Assembly (NCBI RefSeq): GCF_030269925.1
Contig: NC_085110.1
Location: 6,944,001 to 7,008,000 of the forward strand
Reading direction: 5' to 3'
DNA from: Bombyx mori
Taxonomy: Eukaryota > Arthropoda > Insecta > Lepidoptera > Bombycidae
Length of the DNA stretch: 64,000 bases
The position numbers were made by a program, and so were the translations under genes. The notes beneath the pieces are model-generated. The model searched no databases. It saw only the letters and a program-made list of their open reading frames with translations, and was not told the DNA's origin. Positions 23,845 to 35,931 of the stretch are shown here, in pieces; the first letter of the stretch is position 1; every line of letters starts with the position of its first letter.

Positions 23845-25151
23845 CCTAGTCAGGTCATAAGTATTGTCACACAGTAAAAACTTTTCTTTTAGAATGCTGG
23901 CCACAAAAAAGTTTAATGAATTCGAATTTCGAATTGTTCATGAAAATAAAAATGTATACTTTTAGAATTTTACTCATTTTTAAATATGGAGTGGATGCTT
24001 AAAGAAGACCGTGTTGCAGTTATTGCGTTGCATCGTTGCGGTTACGCGCCAATTCAAATTTTTAACATACTGAAAAATTTTAATATAACCAAAAGATTCG
24101 TTTAACGTAACATCAAACGATACAATGAAGACTCTAGTGTAGATGACAGGACAAGAAGTGGTCTCCCTCGGTCTGTTAGGACTCCAGCAGTGATAAAAGC
24201 TGTGAAGGCGCGAATTCAAAGAAATCCCAAACGTAAGCAGAAACTGTTGGCCCTTCAGATGGGGTTAAGCAGAACCACGGTGAAAAGGGTGTTAAATGAA
24301 GACTTAGGGCTTCGGGCATATCGAAGAAAAACAGGACATCGTTTGAATGCTCGTCTAATGGACCTGAGACTGAAGAGATGCCGCGCTTTGTTGAAGCGGT
24401 ACGCGGGAAAAAAATATCGGGAAATTCTTTTTTCGGATGAAAAAATTTTTACCGTAGAAGAGAGCTACAACAAACAAAATGATAAGGTGTACGCACACAG
24501 TAGTGAAGAAGCGAGCAACCGTATTCCGCGTGTCCAACGAGGTCATTTTCCATCCTCGCTCGTGGTATGGTTGGGAGTTTCTTATTGGGGCTTAACAGAG
24601 GTACATTTTTGTGAGAAAGGTGTAAAAACGAATGCAGTTGTGTATCAAAATACAGTCCTGACGAACCTTGTGGAACCTGTTTCTCATACCATGTTCAATA
24701 ACAGGCACTGGGTATTCCAACAAGATTCGGCGCCAGCTCATAGAGCGAAGAGCACACAAGACTGGCTGGCGGCGCGTGAAATCGACTTCATCCGGCACGA
24801 AGACTGGCCCTCCTCCAGTCCAGATTTGAATCCGTTAGATTACAAGATATGGCAACACTTGGAGGAAAAGGCGTGCTCAAAGCCTCATCCCAATTTGGAG
24901 TCACTCAAGACATCCTTGATTAAGGCAGCCGCCGATATTGACATGGACCTCGTTCGTGCTGCGATAGACGACTGGTCGCGCAGATTGAAGGCCTGTATTC
25001 AAAATCACGGAGGTCATTTTGAATAAACTTTAGTGTCATAAGAATCTATGTTTTGTTAAGTTTATTTTGGTATATGAATGGTTACATAATGAATAAACTT
25101 GTTTCAATTATTTTACACTGAACATGTGACAGAATTTATGACCTGACTAGG
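23845..25151 (+). mobile_element. maT-type (DD37D) mariner element, copy 1
   Basis: Terminal inverted repeats begin CCTAGTCAGGTCATAAGT on the left. The right end, read on the minus strand, is CCTAGTCAGGTCATAAAT. TA dinucleotides flank both ends (23843-23844 and 25152-25153), the target duplication of the Tc1/mariner superfamily. The 1307-bp length fits a full-size element. It encodes one transposase frame, broken by a single stop. Confidence 0.92.
23986..25026 (+). pseudogene. maT transposase with one in-frame stop
   Basis: Conceptual product of 347 codons, the usual size for this family. It catalyses cut-and-paste excision and integration. The first ATG at 23986 is in frame with the long open part. 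A single TAA at 24103-24105 (codon 40, inside the N-terminal helix-turn-helix) is the only break; a downstream frame is open from 24190. The N-terminal DNA-binding region has the AVIALHRCGY start and an SVRTPAV linker. The catalytic triad is visible as SDEK (D151), QQDSAPAH (D247) and NPLDY (D285). The 37 residues between the second and third aspartates define DD37D (maT) rather than the DD34D of mariner proper. A second-site internal start is unlikely to give an active enzyme because it would lose a DNA-binding helix. Confidence 0.9.
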
Positions 25152-25159
25152 TATATAAA

Positions 25160-25657
25160 TCACGTGTCACGTTGTTTGTCCGCGATGGTCTCCTGAACTA
25201 CTTAACCGATTTTAAATTAAATTTGCACATCATGTGCAGTTTGATCCAACTTGAAAGATAGGATGGTTTTTATTTCGATTAATGGTCGCAATATTTATTA
25301 GTTAACAATAAAATGATTTCTTATGTTGATTTTTGTTATTAATTATAAGTTTCATAAGTCTAAAAGAGATGGCGCTTTAAATTAGTTTTTACAGACAATT
25401 GTAATACTGTCTGACATTAATATCTCATAGATGGCGCTGTGTTAAAAATACCAACGTTTCACATAAGCTACAATTTAATGGCATAAACACCACGTGTTGC
25501 TGAGGCTAAAGTATAAGTGAAACTTATTTCGTAATAAATGCAATACAGTGAAATCCAATGGTTCTTACTTTGTCAATTTTTGGTATTAGCATAGCCGGCC
25601 GCATGTTATTTAGAAACAAAAACCTTAGCCACAGCAACGTGTGACCGGGTCTGTTAG
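25160..25657 (+). mobile_element. Non-autonomous Helitron-like element (498 bp)
   Basis: Starts TCACGTGTCACGTTGTTTGT after an A and ends GTGTGACCGGGTCTGTTAG before a T. This matches the TC...TTAG/CTAG ends of a lepidopteran Helitron family that I recall ending in GGCCGGGTCTGCTAG. It lies only 8 bp to the right of the maT copy 1 boundary. No coding region is recognised. Confidence 0.6.
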
Positions 25658-26803
25658 TATAATATATTTATCAATTTTCGTATACTGACAAAGTGATCTG
25701 TAAGAAATCTGTCCAGTCTCCGAGGAGACCCACTTAGCGCTAATTATCATAGAATACAAGTAATACGGTAAAAACAACATCGCACTAACAACATTTTCTA
25801 GATAAGCAAAATAATATCGACAGCTATAAAACCATAGAGTCAGTTGTTGATCAGTAATATTTATTTTCCTAGGAGCTGGGCATTAATAACTAGCTCTATA
25901 AATTTGGAGCTTAATCACGATAGTCCTTTAATGTGAAGAGTACAACGGTCACCAGCGGTCTCATCTGTATTGTTGCTATGGACAACTTATGCATAGTTTC
26001 AGGAAGATTGAGCCTTATTAGTGTTAAATTAGGACGGATGTGTCTATTCGTGGGCGTATGTAACAATATGGTACAGTAATCGGCACGAATCGTGAGATCT
26101 GACCTTGATGTGCACATAAGTGCATTTTTGGGTCTGTTTGGGGGAACGAGGCAAGAACGGGGGTGGCGCCGCCCATATCGATTACGTGACTGGATCGTCC
26201 CTTGCGTCACAAACCGTCAGTTGTGCTTGGTTTCCTGTGTTGTGCACGCGCATCACTGCAGCAAACTACACTTTCGTGCAATTTTATTAAATTTATATTA
26301 AGTGTATTAGCTAGGTTTATTAACCATACATTTTTTATCAACTTCATGTATTTCGTCCAGGCACCAACTTCTTATGAATAATGTACTGTGGATACATGAA
26401 CATTTAGTAGCAAAAGTACGAGAAAAGCAAATTAGCGGTTAAAACTCGACAACATATCTGATCTATAGAAAAAAACCGGGATGAATTGATAGCCATTTGG
26501 AAGTCGGTTAAAATAGGGTTATTTCTTACTATAATACAAGCGAAACCCCGGGCTAAAACTATTATAAAATTTCTAATACATTTTTAAACCCAAATTGAAC
26601 GAAGTTAATTTAATTATAAAAAAGGTAATACTTACATGAGTGATCCATTTATTTTTACCCTAAGTGTACGATGCGCAGACGCCCCCCCCCCCTTTGTCGA
26701 GAGCTCACGACTCGTGCGGATTACTATAAGTTCGATTCGATACAACTAAATTTTTGGTTTATCGTTAAAAATACTATTTGGACATTTGAAATTGACCCAT
26801 ATA
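25658..26803. other. No recognised gene
   Basis: Includes a run of 11 C at about 26682-26692 and a GC-richer patch near 26130-26270 where frames on the two strands overlap without identifiable domains. Confidence 0.4.
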
Positions 26804-27981
26804 CTTAGTCTGGTCATAAATACTGTTACAATTAAAAATAAACAAAATATTACATTTGAATTTGGAATCTGTCATTTTTATATGATTTCTCATTGAGTTT
26901 TCTCATTTTGGCGCTAATACATTGTACAATATTTTGCGATATTAAAATGGAGAGGGGTGATAAAGAGAACCGAATCGCTGTGATTGCATTACACAAAGTA
27001 GGTATGGAAGTGTTCGTACGAAAAAGGTGGTCAAAGCAGTAAGGAAAAGAATTCAAAGAAATCCTGTCCGAAAGCAAAAGATTTTATCTCGGGAGATGAA
27101 GATAGCACCTAGAACCATGTCGCGTATTTTAAAAGATGACTTAGGACTTGCAGTCTATAAGAGACGGACTGGTCATTTCTTAACTGATAATTTAAAAGAG
27201 AATAGGGTGGTAAAATCGAAACAACTACTGAAGCGGTACGCAAAGGGAAGTCATAGAAAAGTTTTGTTTACGGATGAGATTTTTTTTACAATTGAGCAAC
27301 ATTTTAACAAACAAAATGACCGTATTTATGCTCAAAGCTCTAAGGAAGCTTCCCAATTAGTCGACAGAGTGTAACGTGGGCACTATCCCACTTCTGTGAT
27401 GGTTTGGTGGGGTATTCGCTATGAAGGAGTGACTGGGCCATACTTTTGTGAAAAAGGTATCAAAACATCGGCACAAGTGTATCAAGATACCATTCTTGAG
27501 AAGGTAGTGAAGCCCCTTAACAACACCATGTTCAATAATCAAGAATGGTCCTTCCAGCAAGACTCGGCGCCAGGTCATAAAGATCGGTCTACGCAGTCTT
27601 GGTTGGAAACGAACGTTCCGGACTTTATCAGTGCTGAAGACTGCCCGTCGTCTAGTCCCGATCTTAATCCGCTGGATTATGATTTATGGTCAGTTTTAGA
27701 GAATACGGCTTGCTCTAAACGCCGTGATAATTTGGAGTCCCTAAAACAATCCGTACGATTGGCAGTGAAAATTTTTCCCATGGAAAGAGTGCGTCTTCTA
27801 TTGATAACTGGCCTCAACGTTTAAAGGACTGTATTGCAGTCAATGGAGACCACTTCGAATAAGCTTTTTATACTTTAAATTGTTTTATATTTATGTATTA
27901 AACTAACACACTGTAAAAGTAATAAATGTTATTTGCAATAGATTTTTTTTCCTCTATCTCAGTATTTATGGCAAGACTAGG
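26804..27981 (+). mobile_element. maT-type (DD37D) mariner element, copy 2
   Basis: Ends read CTTAGTCTGGTCATAAATAC on the left and CCTAGTCTTGCCATAAATAC on the right (minus strand). TA dinucleotides lie at 26802-26803 and 27982-27983. At 1178 bp it is 129 bp shorter than copy 1, which matches a deletion early in the transposase. Its protein is clearly diverged from copy 1, so this is a different subfamily rather than a local duplicate. Confidence 0.9.
26947..27862 (+). pseudogene. maT transposase, multiply broken
   Basis: Three lesions are visible. After about 20 codons (MERGDKENRIAVIALH...) a deletion near 27010 joins directly, out of frame, to the VRTKKVVKAV linker, removing most of the first helix-turn-helix. 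A TAA stop at 27372-27374 interrupts the catalytic domain. A frameshift near 27790-27800 displaces the C-terminus, whose natural stop would be at 27860-27862. The catalytic wording remains: FTDEIFF, QQDSAPGH and NPLDY, again with 37 residues between the second and third aspartates. Confidence 0.9.
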
Positions 27982-30900
27982 TATAATATTTTCTGGGCTT
28001 TAAAAACAGTGTCAATAATTAGGGTGATGCCAATAGCAGTGTGGACTACCTTAGATTCTACTACATTAATATTATTTTGGTATTATTCATTCAACACGTA
28101 CGTATTATTGCTCGAAAAACGTGCAACCATCCCACGCTATTCGGAAATAAACCTAGGAAAATAATGAACATTTTCTAGAACATGCAATCAAAATCGGTGC
28201 CGCTTCGAATGAAAAACAATTTAATTAATAATTCATTTATTTTACAGAGCAAAAAGGAAGGGGCTTTCATTTCATAAGCTAAAAAAATCAAATTCAACCC
28301 ACAAAATGCGAAAACGACTGTTTGATTTTTCATAAATACATTTCCATAAACTCGGCTTCCTGCTTCCATCACGTCAACAAAATCGGCTGCGAGAAATTAA
28401 TGATACATAAATTCAAAGAATACATGCATTACACGAATTTTATGACAAGACTAGGTATTCTGGGGTTTTTTAGTGCTGGCGGAAAAAATACGAAGAATTA
28501 TTCACTATTTATGTAGTGGCAATAATCAGTATAAACAGTAATAAGAAATTATTACCGTAAAGTAATAATTAAAATTTCCTAATTAACTACAATGAATGTT
28601 TCGCAATAAATATAATCATTCCATCAATATTTAATACCAAACTGTACAAAATGTTTAATAAAAAATAAGAGAGGATGATGTTATTCCTGTGTATTTGCTT
28701 AGCTATCGTTTATTTAGCCACGTATGACGTCAAGTATCAGCCGTAGCAGTTACTTTGAGCGGCAATTTTAAACAACCAGCATTGACCTAACGTTTTCGAT
28801 AATAATACCTGAACTCATACTCCATCCTGACTCTGGCGGTTAACTGCTCTAAATAATTTGTGCGAAATGCGCGTAGGCAAGAAGGAGCTTGTAGATAGGA
28901 CATAAAACCAATAATCGCAAACGACTAACCTCGACAACGAGTTACGGCCAAGGATATGCGAATCCATTAAGACGCGCCCAATTATATTATTATTGCTACT
29001 TTATTCTCTAGTCCGAAATACTGCAGCAAATGGCACGTTTTTTATTTTAAAATATCTTTCTTCCAAAAATTCAAAATCACACGGACATACGTAGGTTATA
29101 AAAGGAATAAATTGGTATTAAAATACATAACAGTAGAAATTACTAAAACCAACAACTTGTATTTTTCTCCATAAGTTTGATTTAAAATAATATAAAAAAT
29201 AGATACTTTATTGAAGTGTAGTCTATAATATTATTTGTACTTGAACATAAAAAAGTTAAATAAATCAACAGATTCCATCAATTTGTTTGGTTATGAGTAG
29301 ACCAGTTTTCATTCGGTATTCATCTATAAATCGCACCGATACACAGGTTGCTGACACAAAAAAAAAAAAAATTCAATATCTGGGCCGATCCGAATCAGTT
29401 TGAATTGGCACCGAAGGATCGTTATTGTGTCGGTGATTTAAACATTGTTATTAAGTAGAGCAAAAGAAAATTTCAATATCACTGTAACAAAACATTTTCG
29501 AAACAACTTTAGAACTTTATTTAGTACAACTACTGCCCCCTATGGACATCAAACGAGAATTAACGATATGGTTTATCAAGTCAGCATTGTTCATTGTCAT
29601 GGTGATTCACTTCAACAACAATTTTAACCCTAAATTTCCTTAAACTGTAGATGAAAATGAATAAAGGTGAAGTAGTCGATAAAATTGGTACATTTATTTA
29701 ATCATTACATTGTTTTATACCATAATATTGTCAAAAACATGGGGTTTGTGCAAAATGTATAACCTCAGGACAAACACAAGTATCCTGTTACAACTACTGG
29801 ATTTTTAATAGGTAATAATTGTATGCGAACTTCAAAATAGCTTTTTTATAATAATGGTACGTTGCTAGCTTTCATTTCATTCAAATTTTCTATTCACATA
29901 ATAGCGAAACATGTTTAAAATGAGCATCATACGTGATGTCAGCACAGTGTCGGAGAGGTTATGTTCGCGACAAACAAAAATATTAAGGCGTTTACCTCGT
30001 TCAATTCCTTGTCCGGGGACCGATATCACAGTAACTTTGCACAGTTTTATTCACAATAAACTAACAATGTTAATTTTAGTTAAGAAATAGGTTTGCATCA
30101 CAGAAATAACTAAATAAAACGGAAAACATTGAAAGCGGACAAGAAGCGCGACGCGAAACGGCAAGCTAAGCAGCAGCTGACTACGCGCGGCCGAGTGACG
30201 TGACTTTGTAGTAGCGTTTTAGAGTTGAAAATATTATAACAGAACTGTTCTCGATTAGACTATTTTCCATAACAGTGCGTGTAAAAAGGTATTAAGTGTG
30301 TAAATACGATAATTGTAAATTGAAATGTTGCCTTTAATACATATGAGTATTGCTTTGGAGTTTTTAAATTCGTTCTTAAAACACTTTTCATTTTATTGTG
30401 AATTATGATATTAAGAATCTGGAACTAGTCATGATTTTATTCATTTGCAACCTAATATTTGAATTTTTCAAATTCTATCATTTTAATTGTTTATTTTTAT
30501 AGCGTCGTTACAAGGTTAAATGTGTACATGCGCAACGTGGAGGAGCGGTGTGGGCGCGCACGGCGCCGACAGTGCTGCCCTCTTGTGGGCATAGTGTAAA
30601 TTATCGATTCCCCGCGCTGCTAGTACACGCCCGCCATTGGTTTTATTCAGTAATTGGTTTATGTAGCCTCTTCGTAACATGAATTCAAATTTAGCGCGCT
30701 GGAGCTTTCCGATATACAATAAAATGATTGTAATCTATTTGTTTTTGTTGGAAAATTTACATGTTACAGAAAAAAAAAAGAAATCGTCGTGAACAACTAC
30801 ATAATTTTTTTATGTTGAAAATAAAACAATTAATCCCTGAAGAAATTAGGCTATGTACCTACTTATTATCAACTAGTTAATTAGTGCACAGAATATACAT

Positions 30901-31029
30901 AGAATGAAATATTTGTGAAATGTAGAGCTCAAATTGAGAATATAGGAAAGCTTAAAAATCTTTACTAATCGTAGCAAATAATATCTGAAGAATAAAATTA
31001 AATTTCACATGCTGTCTATTGATGTAATG
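27982..31029. other. No recognised gene; CpG-rich patches
   Basis: AT-rich with CpG-rich patches at about 30130-30215 and 30520-30660. The solo maT end at 28440-28456 is listed separately. The 60-67-codon frames have no recognisable domain. Confidence 0.4.
28440..28456 (+). repeat. Solo maT-like terminal repeat
   Basis: TTATGACAAGACTAGG followed by TA closely matches the right terminus of maT copy 2 (TTATGGCAAGACTAGG, then TA). I find no matching left end within 450 bp upstream, so this is a remnant of a deleted element or a chance match. Confidence 0.45.
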
Positions 31030-31968
31030 CATTGCTAGGCGGACGACAGCACGGGGGATGCGCGATATGTCAGCCATAAGAGTTCCTCTCGGAGCATGGT
31101 GCAAGAGAGACGATCAAAACTGAAGTAGAGAACTCTCTGGGGCGAGTCTCCGAGTAGGGTGAATTGAACTTGGTTCAATTTAACCAGTTGACACAAGTTT
31201 GCGCGTTCACTGCGAAGAAGGACCCCTTTGTCATGGTGCCGCAATTCCAAGGAGTATCTCTGCGACCTCCCACAAGTATCGGGATACTTGGGATTGACAT
31301 TTCCAACGATGTCCAATTTCGGAGTCATTTGGAGGGCAAAGCCAAGTTGGCGTTCAAAATGCTGGGAGTCCTCAACAGAGCGAAGTGGAACTTCACGCCT
31401 GGACAAAGACTTTTGCTTTATAAAGCACAAGTCCGGCCTCGCGTGGAGTACTGCTCCCACCTCTGGGCCGGGGCTTCCAAATAACAGCTACTTCTGTTTG
31501 GCTCCATACAGAAGACGGCCCTTCGGATTGTCGGTAATCCCATTCTCACGGATCGTTTGGAACCTCTAAGTCTGCGGAGGGACTCACTTCTCTCTGTATT
31601 TTGTACCGTATTTTCCATGGGGAGTGCTCTGAGGAATTGTTTGAGATGATTTCATCATCTCGTCTTTACCATATCACCGCCCGCCACCGGAGTAGAGTTC
31701 AGCCATACTACCTGGAGCCACTGCGGTTATACCCAGTTCGTTTCCAGAGATCTTTTTTGCCACGTACCATCCGGCTTTGGAATGAGCTCCCCTCCACGGT
31801 GTTTTTCGAGCGCTATGACATGTCCTTCTCAAACGAGACTTGTGGAGAGTACTTAACTGTAGGCGGCAGCTTGGCTCTGCCTCTGGCATTTCTGAAGTCC
31901 ATGGGCGACGGTAACCACTCACCATCAGGTGGGCCATATGCTCGCCTGCCTACAGGGTCAATAAAAAA
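31030..31968 (+). mobile_element. CR1-type LINE, 5'-truncated in the RT domain
   Basis: The fragment begins at about the reverse transcriptase catalytic box and continues through the C-terminal region to the 3' tail and A-run. The tail (31857-31968) is the same sequence dispersed elsewhere in the window at 6841, 20000, 22267, 43782 and other sites. This is the only copy here with substantial coding sequence, so it identifies those tails as LINE ends. The wording resembles the silkworm CR1/Kendo group; the exact family name is not verified. Confidence 0.88.
31039..31900 (+). pseudogene. CR1-type reverse transcriptase C-terminus, degenerate
   Basis: ADD of the catalytic YxDD box is encoded at 31039-31047. 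Then follow, in shifting frames, RYVSHKSSS, LNLVQFNQLTQVCAFTAKKD (31164 onward), KMLGVLNRAKWNFTPGQR, YKAQVRPRVEYCSHLWAGAS and, in the frame starting at 31601, FHGECSEELFEM and FLPRTIRLWNELPSTVF. Breaks include a stop near 31126, a stop near 31483 and several frameshifts between 31480 and 31600 and near 31830. It cannot produce an enzyme. Confidence 0.88.
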
Positions 31969-32689
31969 TTTTTTTGGGAGAGCAATAGAAATTTTAAAAC
32001 ATACCTCTAAACATTATATCTGTACATTCTTATTTTTATTTAAACTCCAATTTCGAGCAAACAGTCTTTGAACTGAGTTCCAAAAAAAGCTTGATATAAA
32101 ACTTAATTATGCGATGCAAATTAGGCGAGTTTAGCACAGGTTGATTTGTTTGTTACCTTCGGTGTGGATAAATTGGGCGAGAGTGCGGGAGGCTGAGGGG
32201 ACCGATATTTATGCACGTTAATAAGAAGCTAGCGCCCAGACAAAGATTGTTGCGCTATTTGGCAGTAAGCACGCAGATCGGTTTCATTAATATTTAGAGT
32301 AAATATTGATTACATTAAAATGTAAAATGTGAAAATAATGATGAAAATCAATGATTATTTATAAAATTTACTATCATAGCTACATACATAATTGAAGTAA
32401 TTAAATATAATTTTTACCAAAACAACAATGATGTATGTGATGTATTGTATTCTATTGTATGTAATGTACTTATTTTAAAATTATGTATTTCCATTTGGAT
32501 CACGAATACAAAACTTATCTCACCTGAATCTGATTACATAGTTCAACTAATTTACAGTTGTTACCTCATAGGTTAATTAATATTTTTAAATATTATCATT
32601 AAGCTATTATCCAATATCATTAATGTTAATGAATTACTGGAACCATAATGTAAGATAGTACCCTATCTGTACCTTTAAATCTAGGACGG
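31969..32689. other. No recognised features
   Basis: AT-rich DNA with no gene or assignable repeat. Confidence 0.4.
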
Positions 32690-32836
32690 AAACTTATAGA
32701 CCCCGCAACCTGTTCATACCGATCACGTTGATACATGAATTATGTCTCAATGGCGTTAGTACGACTTTCCTAACTAGAACGCATGATTGCTTCAGGCCAG
32801 AAACAGGCTAGAGCATGACGCCGTATGGTCTCGCAA
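32690..32836 (-). repeat. Degenerate Bm1 SINE fragment
   Basis: AGAACGCATGATTGCTTCAG, CAGAAACAGGC and CGTATGGTCTCGCAA stand in the order of the Bm1 block CGAAACGCATTACTGCTTCA, CAGAAATAGGC, CGTGCGGACTCACAA. Heavily diverged and old. Confidence 0.6.
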
Positions 32837-35082
32837 AATTACGATTTCCAATTACGAAAAATTAAGTTGAATGGACTATTATTTCTTTTTTTGTGAAACG
32901 TCAAGCAAAATATGTAGAATGGAGTGCATTTACCTTATATGTTATAGTTATAGAAAATAAAATACACTAGACATGTGTAGATGACGCAGCTTTTATGCAA
33001 AAGTTCTGGCTAAGGAACGTAAGGGGATTAAGGAAGATTGTTGGCGTAGGTATAACAGTTATTTTAAATGGGGAGAAAAGAGGTTAAATTTCCATTACGG
33101 ACGATCAATTTCCAGTAGTAGAGTGGCCTAAAGAAGAGAAAGGTTAGTGTAGATAGACTTTTACTTTAATTTGGCATTTTATTGTTGGATTATAGTCGTC
33201 ATGGAATTTCGAACGCAATGATCGAACGCAATGAACTATGTATAGAATATGAACAAGCAAAATGAAAAATATTCTATCAAATTTAAGAGGTTAAAACATG
33301 AAACAAAAGTTATATATAAATAGCAAATGCAATCTACAAGCCTAACACATATCCAAGCCCGTCACAGACTCTGTGGAGTCTAGGTCCTCAGAATACCGAA
33401 TATCTTTAAATTTTCTTTCTTTGAGATGGCGGAAATATATATCTGATGAGGGTAAAATCGTCTACGAAACAGATTTATCTCGAGAAGATGTTTGATTTTC
33501 TTTAATTATTAAACGGCATTTTCGTACTTCAGAAAAACCAGATTCTTTCCCCGAATATCTAGTCACTAGTCATAAAATATCTACACAATAATACGAAGTC
33601 CAATAGCATGGTAGCATCACAACACATTATTACGATTGGGAATGTGGTAAGTAAGTCGGGTTATTAATTCGAGATCGACCCTCTACCTCTTTCTGCTCTA
33701 ACCATTGGCATACTCAGATAGGTAGCATCAAAAAAATCCGTGAGATCATGATTATCGTCAATCGATCTTGTTCTATGAGGTGTGATGACGGCTGAACTAA
33801 CATTTATTACTTATATTTAAGATTATATAGAGTATGACCAACCGACGATAATAAAGTAGAAATTAACTAAGATACATGTATTAAATAGGATTGATCTCTA
33901 AGTCAAGTTAGTAAAGTTTGAGATTGTATGCACATTCGTAATGTAGGTCCTAGACGTCTCAGGTGGCCTCTATAATAGCTTCGGATTACGAATTGAGGCT
34001 ACTTATCTTTCTAGTATAATACTTCTATTTTATTCGAAGTATTCAACAGGACTTCTCAGAATTTCACTTCTTAGCTTCAATAAAAATTCAGTGATATTTC
34101 ACACCCAAAAATGGCTTTCTAAAGATATTACCGCCTATTTTTTATAATCTGCTATCACAGTCATCATCATCATCATTATTATCATCGGTCTACATTATTA
34201 TAATATGCAGTTCTGCATATATGTAACATAAGTCTTTCTCATGGCTCACCGTAATGACCAATCCTCTGCTTGTAACATCCATTGCGAATTCGCGAGTTCT
34301 ATCTTAGTCAGTAAAACGTAATTCATAAGCATATTTGGGGCAACAATAATCTTGTGTTCTCATTTTAAGAAAGTCTTTTATAAAACAACGCGAGGATTCA
34401 TCAAATCAATTGCTTATTGTTTTCGTCTCTTTGTACAATGACATCTCTGAACGGAAAAACTAAGAGTGTCGCTTGCTTATAAATGCCAAGTTTGTTTACT
34501 TAGCCGTGTATCAAACATAGCGAGACTTCCTATTACAATAACAGGGACAAAGATCCCGGAATACAATTGAAAACTACAGAAATTATATCTATGTGTTCTT
34601 TTAAAATCGTTGACGAATCTATTGAAGATTCTATTCAAGAAAAAAAACGTGAGCAGTGTTGTTTTTTTTTGTTTCATTTCTTACTTCTATTCGTATCGGA
34701 TTGTTTTACTTTTGAGCCACGAAACTGAGAAATCGTTTTACAACAAGCTGATTTGTTGTTTCTAAGAATTTGTTTGTAAAATGTATACGTATTTATAGGA
34801 CGCATGAGGCGGTCTAAGCTTATGCACTTATTTAAATTTCAGAACAAATCGTTTTGTTAAAGTTTTCCTAGAAATACTATAATCAAAAATATTTGCAAAA
34901 ATCATTCAAATCGTTCATTTGTTCGTATTAAGGATGTATGTCCTGATGAATTTAATTGATTCTTTTTTTGGGTACTGAACTCACGAGCTATGCTTGCGTG
35001 TTGATTTTCATTCAGCGCTTGCCATGCCCCTCCTCAAGGTTCAAGGAATACTTTAGGATAAGTAGCGTCCTAGGAATGAATA
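32837..35082. other. No recognised gene
   Basis: AT-rich DNA. A short CAT microsatellite lies near 34157-34185. A 66-codon minus-strand frame (34477-34677) is unrecognised. Confidence 0.4.
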
Positions 35083-35145
35083 TTCCTGGCATTAGTGCTG
35101 TCTACGGGTGGCATTAACTATTAACCATTGGCCATCGGGTGGGCA
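35083..35145 (+). repeat. Probable degenerate CR1-type tail
   Basis: CCTGGCATTAGTGCTGTCTA, CGGGTGGCATTAAC and CCATTGGCCATCGGGTGGG follow the order of the LINE tail (GGCATTGCTGAAGTCCATGG ... CCATCAGGTGGG) with many changes and no A-tail. Confidence 0.45.
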
Positions 35146-35331
35146 GCGTTCTTTCGAATGCAACTAAATTAAAATTAATGAGCCGAATAATTATGGATCG
35201 ATAGTTTTATATAATCTATTAACAGTACGCGACTGTTAATTAGCTGTAGGTATACCAGCCACAGAGCGTTTAGGTAGGTTATTCATTAAAAGGTTGATCA
35301 ATGCACAGAAAAATATGCATACAATCTCGAC

Positions 35332-35545
35332 TTTGTGGTGCAGTACTTAGCGCCCTTAACTATTGCGCCGAGAGTCACTGGGTGAATTCCCACATCGGGC
35401 AAACATTCATGTGATGAACTGGTTTGCTTGCTTTTTGTCTGGGTGTTTATTATCTATATATATGTATACGTTTCAACGTATATAAGAAGATATTTATATC
35501 GGTATTGGGTTCCAATAGCACAGGGAATCCTAAAACTTAATTCAA
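35332..35545 (+). mobile_element. tRNA-headed SINE, second family
   Basis: The head TGTGGTGCAGTACTTAGCGC is A-box-like, and GGGTGAATTCCCACATCGGG sits at the B-box position (usual GGTTCGATTCC, here mutated). A body with CATTCATGTGATGAACTGG and TTGTCTGGGTGTTTATTATC follows, wording common to a lepidopteran SINE. The 3' border is uncertain. Confidence 0.65.
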
Positions 35546-35689
35546 TATTTTGGGTTTTTGGTTTTAGTTGTTATATTTCTAAGGTGTGAAAGTATAGGTC
35601 CTGGCTCGAATACCTATCCAGATTTGTCAGGACACCAGGAAGAGAGTTGGGATTTACTAATAGTTGCTTGAGCGATTCTAAAGGAATCT

Positions 35690-35790
35690 GACAGCTCGAG
35701 ATAGCTGCTTCGTGAATTCATCTCCTCCCGGTTCGAAATCAGGACTCAGGACCCGTTAATAAAATTCAACAAGAAACTCAACGGGCTCTT
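35690..35790 (-). repeat. Degenerate repeat family B fragment
   Basis: GCTGCTTCGTGAATTCATCT, CCCGGTTCGAAATCAGGACT and ACAAGAAACTCAACGGG parallel the family order GTGCTTCGCAGAATCTACC, CCGGATCGGAA, GAGAAACTCAGTGGG. Old copy. Confidence 0.5.
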
Positions 35791-35931
35791 CATATCGGCT
35801 AAATTACGTGAAATTTTTAATTTGTATTGTTTATATTTATACTTAGTTTATTACCAGTAAATTAATACAATTAAGGCTCCGTGCATCATATTTTTTAATC
35901 TAACCAATGAATTCACATGTTAGAACTTAAT

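Noticed and set aside
34157..34290. RTE LINE tail
   Set aside because: Only the CAT-type microsatellite is similar to the real RTE copy at 21731. The following sequence does not follow the family.
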